A stretch of DNA of 64,000 nt from Streptomyces prunicolor NBRC 13075 (GTDB lineage Bacteria > Actinomycetota > Actinomycetes > Streptomycetales > Streptomycetaceae): positions 1-64,000 of the forward strand of contig NZ_BARF01000098.1 of assembly GCF_000367365.1 (NCBI RefSeq), given 5' to 3'. The translations under genes were made by a program, and so were the position numbers. The notes under the pieces were generated by a model, which worked only from the letters and a program-made list of their open reading frames with translations, did no database searches and was not told where the DNA came from. This document shows, one piece after another, positions 1-7,147 of this stretch. Numbering within the stretch: position 1 is the first letter of the stretch; the number at the start of each line of letters is the position of its first letter.

Positions 1-584
1 GGCCACGACCACCTTCCTGTGGCGTCCCAGTGACCGGCGATGAGTGTTTTTGGTCTTCAACTCAATATTCCCTTCGAGGGCTCGCCGGAAGGACTTCCGA
101 AGATTATTTCGAAAAGATCTTTTGGGAAATCCCTGCGGCTTCGGTTTGGACGAGCCACATTCGATCGCCGAACACTGTGATTCCCATCTCCGGGTGCTTG
201 GGTTTGTGCATGATTTATCTTGAACTTACTTTGAGGCAGGGGAAGTTGAGGACGAGTTGCACGGAAGCGTCCGGTACGTCGGCGGCTTCGACGCGCCCGC
301 CGCGCGGAGACCGGCCGGGGAGGAGACGGCGTCACACCGGTGACGTGGAGCGATCGGGACGCCAGGGGTAAGCGGGTCGTACAGATTCAGTGGAGATTAC
401 GGGCCCGAAACCTACGGAACCGTAAGGATTTCTGTCCGACCCTTCCCCTTGTGCGGGCATTTTCCGCCGCTGACCAGTGCGGACGTACGGGCCTCTCGTT
501 TTCCGACCCCCTCCCGCCCTTCCGCCCGGTGGGGTAGCTTTCACGGCGCTGTAGGGGAGTGCCAACAGGAGCGGGGAGCGGGGT
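1..584. other. Gene-free upstream region, AT-richer than the rest
   Basis: No convincing gene is seen in this stretch; the open frames lack start signals and Streptomyces third-position GC bias. Roughly positions 40-290 are visibly AT-richer than the rest of the window and contain small palindromes (GGAAG-GA-CTTCC at 87-98, AAAAGATCTTTT at 112-123). The part from 290 to 584 returns to high GC and must hold the promoter and leader of the acyl-CoA ligase that starts at 585. I could not identify a clear promoter. Confidence 0.5.
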
Positions 585-2411
585 TTGCGCGAGTACAACA
601 ACCCTCCGTTGGCGTTGGCACCGCCGGTGGGCGGTCTGGCCGACGTCGTCTTCCAGCGTGCCCAGGACGACCCCCTGCATGTCTCCCTCGGCCGCAAGGA
701 CGAGCAGGACAGGTGGCGGGACGTGACCGCCGCCGAGTTCCGCGACGAGGTCCTCGCCCTTGCCAAGGGCCTGCTCGCGCAGGGCGTCCGCTTCGGCGAC
801 CGGGTCGCGATCATGTCCCGTACCCGCTACGAGTGGACGCTGTTCGACTTCGCGCTGTGGACGATCGGCGCCCAAGTGGTGCCGATCTATCCGACGTCGT
901 CCGCCGAGCAGTGCTTCTGGATGCTGCACGACGCGCAGGTCTCGGCGGCGATGGTCGAGCACGAGGACCACGCGATGACGATCGCCACCGTCATCGACCG
1001 CCTCCCCGCGCTGCACCAGCTGTGGCAGCTCGACACGGGCGCCGTGCAGGAGCTGTACGACGCCGGCGCGCACATCGAGGACGAGGTGGTCCACCGGCAC
1101 CGCCAGGCCGTAACCCCGGACTCGACCGCGACGATCATCTACACCTCGGGCACCACGGGCAGACCCAAGGGCTGTGTCATCTCGCACGGCAACTTCATGT
1201 ACGAGGCGGACACGGTCATCGACACCTGGGAGTCCGTCTTCCACTCGAAGAAGGGCGACGAGGCGGCGACCCTGCTGTTCCTGCCGCTGGCGCACGTCTT
1301 CGGGCGGATGGTGGAGGTCGCGGCGATCCGCGGCGGGGTCCGCTTCGGCCACCAGCCGCAGCTCAACGCGGCCGTCCTGCTGCCCGACCTGGTCGCCTTC
1401 AGGCCGACGTTCATTCTCGCCGTGCCGTACATCTTCGAGAAGGTGTTCAACGCGGCCCGCCGCAAGGCCGAGAAGGACGGCAAGGCCGGCCCGTTCGAGA
1501 AGGCCGTCGACATCGCGGTGCGGTACGCGGACGCGATCGAGGAGAAGGCCTGGGGCATCGGCCCGGGCCCGTCCGCGGGGCTGCGCATGCAGCACCAGCT
1601 CTTCGACAAACTCGTCTACTCCAAGGTGCGGGCCGCCATGGGCGGCCGTATCCGCAACGCCATGTCCGGCGGGTCGGCCATGGACCGTCGCCTCGGACTG
1701 TTCTTCGCGGGCGCGGGCGTGCAGATCTACGAGGGCTACGGCCTCACCGAGTCGACGGCCGCCGCGACCGCCAACCCGCCCGACCGCACCCGCTACGGCA
1801 CGGTCGGCCAGGCCATCCCCGGGGTCACCGTGCACATCGCGGACGACGGCGAGATCTGGCTCAACGGCCCCAACGTCTTCCAGGGCTACCTCAACAACCA
1901 GAAGGCCACCGACGAGACCCTGCACGACGGCTGGCTCGCCACCGGTGACCTGGGCTCCCTCGACGAGGACGGCTATCTCACCATCACCGGGCGCAAGAAG
2001 GAGATCCTGGTCACCTCCGGCGGCAAGAGCGTCGCGCCGGGACTGCTGGAGGAGCGGGTACGGGACCACCCCCTGGTCTCGCAGTGCATCGTCGTCGGCA
2101 ATGACCGCCCCTACATCGCCGCCCTGGTCACCCTCGACCACGAGGCCGTCGAGCACTGGCTCACCATGCGCGGCAAGCCGCAGCTGTCCCCGGCCCAGCT
2201 GGTGCGGGACGCCGACCTGGAGACCGAGGTGCGGCGCGCGGTGGTCGCCGCGAACACCCTGGTCTCGCAGGCCGAGTCGATCCGCACCTTCCGGATACTG
2301 GCCCAGCCCTTCACCGAGGAGCACGGTCTGCTGACCCCGTCCCTGAAACTGAAGCGCAAGGCCATCGAGAACACGTACTCGAACGAGGTCGAGGCGCTGT
2401 ACCGGGCCTGA
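585..2411 (+). CDS. Long-chain acyl-CoA synthetase (AMP-binding, FadD-type)
   Basis: The 608-residue product belongs to the ANL adenylating family. It would activate long-chain fatty acids to acyl-CoA through an acyl-adenylate, at the cytoplasmic side of the membrane, feeding beta-oxidation or lipid synthesis. Visible motifs are the P-loop-like YTSGTTGRPKG (about residue 185), YEGYGLTES in the centre, and the hinge and C-terminal motifs GWLATGDLG and GRKKE. The length is normal for the long-chain (AMP-dependent synthetase/ligase) group. The start is TTG, chosen because GGGGAG lies at 573-578, six bases upstream, and the protein begins MREYNN as in relatives. It is monocistronic, with the aldo/keto reductase 119 bases downstream. 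The family call is secure; the exact chain length of the substrate is not shown by the sequence. Confidence 0.93.
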   Translation: MREYNNPPLALAPPVGGLADVVFQRAQDDPLHVSLGRKDEQDRWRDVTAAEFRDEVLALAKGLLAQGVRFGDRVAIMSRTRYEWTLFDFALWTIGAQVVPIYPTSSAEQCFWMLHDAQVSAAMVEHEDHAMTIATVIDRLPALHQLWQLDTGAVQELYDAGAHIEDEVVHRHRQAVTPDSTATIIYTSGTTGRPKGCVISHGNFMYEADTVIDTWESVFHSKKGDEAATLLFLPLAHVFGRMVEVAAIRGGVRFGHQPQLNAAVLLPDLVAFRPTFILAVPYIFEKVFNAARRKAEKDGKAGPFEKAVDIAVRYADAIEEKAWGIGPGPSAGLRMQHQLFDKLVYSKVRAAMGGRIRNAMSGGSAMDRRLGLFFAGAGVQIYEGYGLTESTAAATANPPDRTRYGTVGQAIPGVTVHIADDGEIWLNGPNVFQGYLNNQKATDETLHDGWLATGDLGSLDEDGYLTITGRKKEILVTSGGKSVAPGLLEERVRDHPLVSQCIVVGNDRPYIAALVTLDHEAVEHWLTMRGKPQLSPAQLVRDADLETEVRRAVVAANTLVSQAESIRTFRILAQPFTEEHGLLTPSLKLKRKAIENTYSNEVEALYRA

Positions 2412-2530
2412 GCGGGTAGACCCTCCGGGAGCGGACACGGCCCAGGCCGGATCTCGCGGTCAGGAATGCGGTACGGCCCGTGATCGTTGACGATGTGAGT
2501 ACCAACCGACGACTGAAGGATCGAGAGCTC

Positions 2531-3367
2531 GTGAGCAGCAAGGTCCCCCCGATCATCCTCAACAACGGTGTCGAGATGCCCCAGCTGGGCTTCGGCGTCT
2601 GGCAGGTGCCGGACGACGAGGCGGAGCGGGCGGTGGCCACGGCGCTGGAGGCCGGATACCGCAGCATCGACACCGCTGCGATCTACGGCAACGAAGAGGG
2701 CACCGGAAAGGCCATCGCCGCGTCCGACGTCCCGCGCGAGGACCTCTTCGTCACCACCAAGCTCTGGAACGCGGACCAGGGGTACGACGAGACCCTGCGC
2801 GCGTTCGACGTGTCGCTGGAGAAGCTCGGCCTGGAGTACCTGGATCTGTATCTGATCCACTGGCCCACCCCGGCCCGGGACAAGTACGTCGACAGCTACA
2901 AGGCGTTCGAGAAGCTGTACGCGGACGGCCGCGTGCGTGCCATCGGCGTCTCCAACTTCGAGCCCGACCACCTGGCCCGGCTGATCGCGGAGACCTCGGT
3001 CATCCCGGCGGTCGACCAGATCGAGCTGCACCCGCAGCTCCAGCAGCGCGCCGGGCGTGAGTACCAGGCGGAGCAGGGCATCGCGACCGAGGCCTGGTCG
3101 CCGCTCGGCTCGGGCAAGGGCCTCCTGGAGGTCCCGGCGATCGTCGCCATCGCCCAGAAGCACGGCCGCACCCCGGCCCAGGTCGTGCTGCGCTGGCACA
3201 TCCAGCTCGGCAACGTGGTGATCCCCAAGTCCGTGACGCCGTCGCGGATCAAGGAGAACATCGAGGTCTTCGACTTCAGCCTGGACACCGAGGACCTCGC
3301 GGCGATCAGCGCGCTGAACGAGGAGCGGCGCCTCGGTCCCGACCCGTCGACGTTCAACGCGGCCTGA
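2531..3367 (+). CDS. Aldo/keto reductase
   Basis: A 278-residue NADPH-dependent aldo/keto reductase of the single-domain TIM-barrel family (2,5-diketo-D-gluconate reductase-like group) that reduces aldehydes or ketones in the cytoplasm. The catalytic tetrad is visible: Asp and Tyr in SIDTAAIYGNE, Lys in VTTKLW and His in YLIHWP. The C-terminal nucleotide-binding signature is IPKSVTPSRIKEN. An in-frame ATG lies at 2480, but I prefer the GTG at 2531 because AAGGA sits at 2516-2520 and because the protein then begins at the family's usual N-terminus (SSKVPPIILNNGVEMP). A strong stem-loop follows the stop. The natural substrate cannot be told. Confidence 0.9.
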   Translation: MSSKVPPIILNNGVEMPQLGFGVWQVPDDEAERAVATALEAGYRSIDTAAIYGNEEGTGKAIAASDVPREDLFVTTKLWNADQGYDETLRAFDVSLEKLGLEYLDLYLIHWPTPARDKYVDSYKAFEKLYADGRVRAIGVSNFEPDHLARLIAETSVIPAVDQIELHPQLQQRAGREYQAEQGIATEAWSPLGSGKGLLEVPAIVAIAQKHGRTPAQVVLRWHIQLGNVVIPKSVTPSRIKENIEVFDFSLDTEDLAAISALNEERRLGPDPSTFNAA

Positions 3368-3403
3368 AATCAAGGCACATGGCCTGAACCGCAGGCAGTG
3401 CGA

Positions 3404-3433
3404 GCGCCCCGGAGCCTTCTGACTCCGGGGCGC
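3404..3433 (+). terminator. Stem-loop terminator after aldo/keto reductase
   Basis: An 11-bp perfect GC-rich stem (GCGCCCCGGAG / CTCCGGGGCGC) with an 8-base loop, followed by a short T run (CGCTTTTCC). It lies 37 bases after the stop codon and probably ends transcription of the aldo/keto reductase. Confidence 0.75.
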
Positions 3434-3440
3434 ATCGCTT

Positions 3441-3510
3441 TTCCGTGCCGCATTCCGTGCCGCTTTCGGTGCCGCTTTCCGTGCCGCTTTCCGTGCGGCT
3501 TTCCGTCCCG
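3441..3510. repeat. 12-bp tandem repeat, about six copies
   Basis: Six head-to-tail units with the consensus TTCCGTGCCGCT begin at 3441, 3453, 3465, 3477, 3489 and 3501. Differences are limited to one base in most units; the last one is cut short. The array sits between the terminator of the aldo/keto reductase and the operator of the chitosanase. Because 12 is a multiple of three, every frame through it stays open, which explains spurious Lys-Ala-rich frames on the minus strand. I do not regard those as coding. Confidence 0.9.
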
Positions 3511-3579
3511 TCGGCCCACTTGGTTCGTACCAGGGTCTTGACGCGGGCATGATGACGGGGCACCTTGTTGCGCACCTGG

Positions 3580-3596
3580 TAAGGAAACTTTCCTAA
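3580..3596. promoter_or_regulatory. CsnR-type operator palindrome before the chitosanase
   Basis: TAAGGAAACTTTCCTAA contains AGGAAA-C-TTTCCT, a perfect palindrome centred on 3588, ending 17 bases before the GTG of the GH75 chitosanase gene. From memory, chitosanase genes of Streptomyces carry such an operator for the ROK-family repressor CsnR. Its position just before the gene implies repression lifted by chito-oligosaccharides. No csnR gene is in the window. Confidence 0.75.
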
Positions 3597-3613
3597 CAGA
3601 AGGGTCCCCCACA

Positions 3614-4306
3614 GTGCGCATGCGAACACTGACCCTCGCCGCGGCCTCGGGCGCCGCCCTGCTCGCCGCCGGAGTGCTCCCCGCGAGCGCCTCCGGCGCC
3701 ACCCCCAAGTCGGCCCAGGAGGGCTCGGTCAGCGCGGCCGACCTGCTCTCCAAGGTGACGTCCTGCTCCCAGATATCGAACGGCAAGTACCGCACCGACG
3801 ACGAGACTTCGGCCACCATCCCGGTCTGCGGCAAGAACGGTGCCGTGTTCTGGAAGGCCGACATGGACATCGACTGCGACGGCCAGCGCACCTCGAACTG
3901 CAACGAGAACGCCGACCCCTGGTACCAGGACGACACGGCGTTCCACCAGTCCAACGGCCAGCCCCTGAAGGCGGATTCACTGCCGTATATCGTGGTGCCC
4001 AGCTCCAGCAGCATCTGGAACTACTCCGGCGCCGGCATCAAGGGCGGCGGTGTGGTCGCCGTGATCTACAACAACAAGGTCGAGTACGCGGTCGTCGGCG
4101 ACACCGGCCCCACCAACATCATCGGCGAGGCCTCGTACGCCACGGCCGGCGCCCTCGGCATCGACCCCGACCCGGCGACCGGCGGCGCCGAATCCGGCGT
4201 GACGTACATCCTGTTCAAGAACTCGACGGTCTCCCCCATCGAGAGCCACAGCGCGGCGGTCTCGCTGGGCGACCAGCTGGCGAAGCAGTTCCTGGCGAAC
4301 AACTGA
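3614..4306 (+). CDS. Secreted chitosanase, glycoside hydrolase family 75
   Basis: A 230-residue secreted endo-chitosanase that cleaves beta-1,4-linked glucosamine polymer outside the cell. Residues 1-27 form a Sec signal peptide (basic MRMRT, hydrophobic core, cleavage near SASG). The mature part shows GH75 features: the AVFWKADMDIDCDG stretch with its Asp cluster, PYIVVPSSS, VAVIYNNKVEYAVVGDTGP and the C-terminal TYILFKNSTVSP region. The Asp in VVGDTGP and those in DMDIDCDG are the likely catalytic or structural acids. The start is GTG at 3614 with GAAGGG at 3599-3604 upstream; an in-frame ATG at 3620 is possible. It has no binding domain and stands alone, with a CsnR-like palindrome just upstream and a bidirectional terminator downstream. 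Confidence 0.88.
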   Translation: MRMRTLTLAAASGAALLAAGVLPASASGATPKSAQEGSVSAADLLSKVTSCSQISNGKYRTDDETSATIPVCGKNGAVFWKADMDIDCDGQRTSNCNENADPWYQDDTAFHQSNGQPLKADSLPYIVVPSSSSIWNYSGAGIKGGGVVAVIYNNKVEYAVVGDTGPTNIIGEASYATAGALGIDPDPATGGAESGVTYILFKNSTVSPIESHSAAVSLGDQLAKQFLANN

Positions 4307-4325
4307 GCCCAGCAGGGCATGAGTT

Positions 4326-4368
4326 GGCCCGTTGTCGCGACAGTCTCGACTGTTCGCGACAACGGGCC
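4326..4368. terminator. Bidirectional terminator between chitosanase and SDR
   Basis: A perfect 15-bp stem (GGCCCGTTGTCGCGA / TCGCGACAACGGGCC) with a further partial inner stem (ACAGT / ACTGT) lies between the convergent chitosanase and SDR genes. It is 20 bases after the first stop and 30 bases after the second. Confidence 0.8.
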
Positions 4369-4397
4369 TTTACCGTGGGCGAGTTGGGTCGGCTACG

Positions 4398-5102
4398 TCA
4401 GTTGGGCTGCCCGATCGGTCGTACGACGACGGTGTTGATGTCGACGCCGGCGGGCTGGCGGATCGCCCACAGGATCGAGTCGGCGATCTGGTCGGCGGTG
4501 AGGAGATGGCCGGACGGCAGGCTGCCGTTGCCGTCCCAGAACGGGGTCTCCACCCGGCCCGGGGCGACCAGCGTCACCCCGATGCCGAACTCCGTGACCT
4601 CGCGCCGGGTGTTCTCGGCGAGGCCGGTCATCGCCCACTTGGTCGCGCCGTAGATGTTGCCGGGGGTGTGCACGAACCCGGCGACGCTGCCGATCAGCAC
4701 GATCCGGCCGTGCGTCTGCTTCAGCGCGTCGACGGACGCCCGGATCAGCAGGGCGGGACCGAGGACGTTGGTCAGCACCATCTCGGTCCACCCGGTCGGG
4801 TCGCCCTCGGCGACCGAGTCGTGCGTGGCGACCCCGGCGTTGGCGACGACCGCGTCGAGCCGCCCGAACCGTTTGAGTGTCGTCTCGACGGCGGTCTGCA
4901 CCTCGTCGTACTCGGCGGCACTGCCGGGGATCGTCAACAGGCCCTCGGGGTGCCCCAGTTGAGCGGAGAAGTCGAGCAGCCGCTGCTCGCTGCGGCCGGT
5001 GACGGCCACCCGGCCCCCGGCGCTGAGGAGTTGACGGGCGACGGCGGCCCCGATACCGCTGCCGCCGCCGGTTATGAGCGCGACGTGAGAGTTGTCGTTC
5101 AT
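4398..5102 (-). CDS. SDR family oxidoreductase
   Basis: A 234-residue classical short-chain dehydrogenase/reductase, a cytoplasmic NAD(P)-dependent Rossmann enzyme. It shows the cofactor motif TGGGSGIG near residue 12, the structural NAG motif (VVANAG), the catalytic Ser in GSVAG and the catalytic YGATK pair. The residues after the first strand (VTGRSEQR, basic) favour NADP(H). The length is slightly short but includes all core strands. It is transcribed alone, convergent with the chitosanase gene. An inverted repeat of CTTGA type lies about 60 bases upstream of the start. The substrate is unknown. Confidence 0.9.
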   Translation of the reverse strand: MNDNSHVALITGGGSGIGAAVARQLLSAGGRVAVTGRSEQRLLDFSAQLGHPEGLLTIPGSAAEYDEVQTAVETTLKRFGRLDAVVANAGVATHDSVAEGDPTGWTEMVLTNVLGPALLIRASVDALKQTHGRIVLIGSVAGFVHTPGNIYGATKWAMTGLAENTRREVTEFGIGVTLVAPGRVETPFWDGNGSLPSGHLLTADQIADSILWAIRQPAGVDINTVVVRPIGQPN

Positions 5103-5160
5103 GGTGGTCGTACCCCCGTGGGTCGGTGAACTCCGTGCAGTCTGAGGGGCAGTTCATCAC

Positions 5161-5182
5161 CTTGAGCACTCTCGAAGTCAAG
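5161..5182. promoter_or_regulatory. Inverted repeat upstream of SDR (HAIR- or MerR-like)
   Basis: CTTGAGC and AGTCAAG are separated by 8 bases, about 60 bases upstream of the SDR start. The outer CTTGA/TCAAG arms are perfect. The shape recalls the HspR box (CTTGAGT-N7-ACTCAAG), but the spacer is one base longer, and MerR-family operators can look similar. This is a candidate operator only. Confidence 0.4.
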
Positions 5183-5203
5183 CCGCCGAGATCACGGGCC
5201 TTT

Positions 5204-6142
5204 TCAGCCGGTCCGCACTGCCGTGTGCACGGTGTGCGCGGCGAGCACGAACACATCGGCGCGCTGATGCACACCCGCCGGGTCCTCGGGGTCGACGAGC
5301 CGGTCGAGGGTGGCCCGGTCGTCGGCGTCCATCGCCTCGCCGTAGGTGTCACGCACCCGGGTCAGCCAGGTCGCGGCGTAGGCGCGGACGCGGTCGGGCG
5401 CCGGGGCGGGCAGGTCGAGCAGGAAGCTGCGGCTGCCGGTGTGCTTGAGACCGACCGAGGTCAGGAGGGCGGGCCAGTCCTCGGTCTCGGTGACGGCGCC
5501 GGGGAGGTCGGCGCGCATCTGCGCGAACCACTCGGCCTCGATCGCGTCGATCCGCGCCTCCAAGCCCGGGCGGCCGATGCCGAAGTCGCGGGGCAGGAAC
5601 CGGGAGGGCAGGCCGCCCTCCATGATCGCGAGGGTGCCACCGGGCGCGAGCCGCTCCGCGAACGCGGCGAGACCGCCACGCTGGTCACCGAGGTGATGCA
5701 GGCTGCGGCTGGCCCACAGCAGGTCGGCCGGGTACTCCAACTGCCCCAGAACCTCGGGCAGTTCACCGGTCAGCGTGCTGAAACGATCACCGAAGCCCTG
5801 CCGGTCCGCACGGGCGCGGGCCCGCTCCAGGAGCGGTTCGGAACCGTCCACGGCAACGACCCGGGCACCCGGGAACGTCTCCGCGAACAGACACGCGACC
5901 ACACCGGGCCCGCTGCCCACGTCGACGATCAGCCCCGGATCGGTCCGCTCCTTCGCGAGCCACGCCATCGCCCGCTCGTACAACGGCGCGAACAGCTCCG
6001 CCTGGGTCTCCAGCAGGGGGCCCATGACGGCCCAGTCGAGGTCGGTGTGGTCGTGGTGGTGGCGGCCCTTGCCGGGCTTGTGGTCGTGCTCCTGCCCCTG
6101 CGTGTGGTCGTGCTTGTGCTCGTGATCGTGCTCGTGCGCCAT
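5204..6142 (-). CDS. Class I SAM-dependent methyltransferase with His-rich N-terminus
   Basis: A 312-residue cytoplasmic Rossmann methyltransferase. SAM motif I is VDVGSGPGVVACLFAE (about residue 70), followed by acidic motif II VVAVDGSEPL and the motif DLLWASRSLHHL. The first 32 residues are remarkable: about eleven His alternate with Asp, Glu and Lys (MAHEHDHEHKHDH, then GRHHHDHTD), resembling metal-binding tails of metallochaperones. The ATG at 6142 was chosen because the His-rich tail flows directly into the domain and the frame above it covers the divergent gene. It shares a 123-base promoter region with a phytanoyl-CoA dioxygenase-like gene on the other strand. The substrate is unknown; metal binding is an inference from composition. 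Confidence 0.82.
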   Translation of the reverse strand: MAHEHDHEHKHDHTQGQEHDHKPGKGRHHHDHTDLDWAVMGPLLETQAELFAPLYERAMAWLAKERTDPGLIVDVGSGPGVVACLFAETFPGARVVAVDGSEPLLERARARADRQGFGDRFSTLTGELPEVLGQLEYPADLLWASRSLHHLGDQRGGLAAFAERLAPGGTLAIMEGGLPSRFLPRDFGIGRPGLEARIDAIEAEWFAQMRADLPGAVTETEDWPALLTSVGLKHTGSRSFLLDLPAPAPDRVRAYAATWLTRVRDTYGEAMDADDRATLDRLVDPEDPAGVHQRADVFVLAAHTVHTAVRTG

Positions 6143-6200
6143 GGTGGTCACCCTCTCGTCCGCGTGCCGCCAGCCTGCGCGACGCACCGTTCGACGGCCA

Positions 6201-6238
6201 GTTCCGTTGCCGAAGCGGCAAAAAATGAGGTGCGGAAC
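6201..6238. promoter_or_regulatory. Nested palindromes in divergent promoter
   Basis: TTGCCG-AAG-CGGCAA (6207-6221) is a perfect 6+6 palindrome, flanked by GTTCCG (6201-6206) and its complement CGGAAC (6233-6238). It lies midway between the methyltransferase and dioxygenase-like genes and is a candidate shared operator. The regulator is unknown. Confidence 0.45.
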
Positions 6239-6265
6239 AGGTCGTCCGTCGCCGAGCATGCCCGT

Positions 6266-7051
6266 ATGGACGACACGGACGACGTGATGGTCGAACGGTT
6301 CCTCGAAGACGGGTTCGTGAAGATCGAGGGGGCCTTCCCACCGCGGGTCGCCGAGCACTGCGCTCGGCTGCTGTGGCGGGAGACGGGCTACGACGCGGAG
6401 GACCCCGGCACCTGGAAGGACCCTGTGGTGTGGGTGAGCGACATGGCCCAGGGGCCGTTCGCCGCCTCGGTCAACTCCCCTGTCCTGCATGAGGCGTTCG
6501 ACCTCCTGGTGGGCGCGGGCCGCTGGCAGTCCCGATACTCGGTGGGCAGTTTTCCGCTGCGCTTCCCGCACCCGACAGAACCGGACGACGCCGGCTGGCA
6601 CATCGAGGGCAGCTATACGGCGGAGGGCGCGGAGAACGAGTGGCCGTGCACGAACCTGCGCTCGCGCGGCCGGGCCCTGCTGATGCTGATGCTCTACACC
6701 GAGGTCACCGAGGAGAACGCGCCGACGCGCATCCGGGTCGGCTCCCACCTCGACGTCCCACGCGTCCTCGAACCGTACGGCGAGAAGGGCGCCTCCTCCC
6801 TGACCCTCGGCCCGAAGGTGGCCGAGGCATCCGCCGGACGCCCCCTCACCTACGCCACCGGCAAGCCCGGTGACGTCTACCTCTGCCACCCTTTCCTGGT
6901 CCACGCGGCCCAACCGCATCACGGCGAACGCCCCCGCTTCATGGGCCAGCCGCCACTGATGCCGGCGGCGCCGTACGAGTTGGAACGGTCCAACGGCGAC
7001 TATTCGGTGGTGGAGCAAGCAATCCGCCGGGGCCTGTCGAGTGAGGGCTGA
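6266..7051 (+). CDS. Phytanoyl-CoA dioxygenase (PhyH)-family protein
   Basis: A 261-residue protein of the Fe(II)/2-oxoglutarate-dependent PhyH dioxygenase family. The N-terminal segment MVERFLEDGFVKIEGAFPP is typical of the family. The candidate iron ligands are the His of GWHIEGSY (weakly conserved second acid) and the distal His in YLCHPFLVHAA, followed by basic residues (GERPRF) for 2-oxoglutarate. In place of the usual HxD pair the sequence reads WHIEG, so the acidic ligand would be Glu; this deserves caution about activity. The start is the ATG at 6266; frames extending upstream cross the divergent methyltransferase gene and are rejected. The substrate is unknown. A dispersed intergenic repeat follows the stop. 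Confidence 0.78.
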   Translation: MDDTDDVMVERFLEDGFVKIEGAFPPRVAEHCARLLWRETGYDAEDPGTWKDPVVWVSDMAQGPFAASVNSPVLHEAFDLLVGAGRWQSRYSVGSFPLRFPHPTEPDDAGWHIEGSYTAEGAENEWPCTNLRSRGRALLMLMLYTEVTEENAPTRIRVGSHLDVPRVLEPYGEKGASSLTLGPKVAEASAGRPLTYATGKPGDVYLCHPFLVHAAQPHHGERPRFMGQPPLMPAAPYELERSNGDYSVVEQAIRRGLSSEG

Positions 7052-7060
7052 CCCCCACGC

Positions 7061-7137
7061 CCCTGAAAGAGGCGCGGGGCTGTATCGATGTGCGGCTCCG
7101 CCGCGTGGGCGCGACCAGCCACATACGGCCCGCAGCT
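7061..7137. repeat. Dispersed intergenic repeat, copy 1
   Basis: A copy of a repeat that recurs at three other gene ends in this window: a CCCCT...GGCGCGGGG stem followed by the block GTGCGGCTCCGCCGCGTGGG and CGCGACCAGCC. It lies between the convergent dioxygenase-like and GH6 genes and could act as a transcription terminator. Confidence 0.75.
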
Positions 7138-7147
7138 CAGAGCCGGC

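Noticed and set aside
1..33. Possible C-terminal tail of a gene upstream (GHDHLPVASQ then stop, frame 1)
   Set aside because: Ten codons at the window edge are not enough to support a gene.
387..2438. Open frame of 683 codons on the minus strand opposite the acyl-CoA ligase
   Set aside because: It is the antisense shadow of the real gene, caused by high third-position GC; no RBS and low-complexity translation.
3354..4014. Lys/Ala-rich and Glu/Ser-rich minus-strand frames over the 12-bp repeats
   Set aside because: The 12-bp tandem repeat keeps any frame open; these frames lie antisense to the chitosanase and lack start signals.
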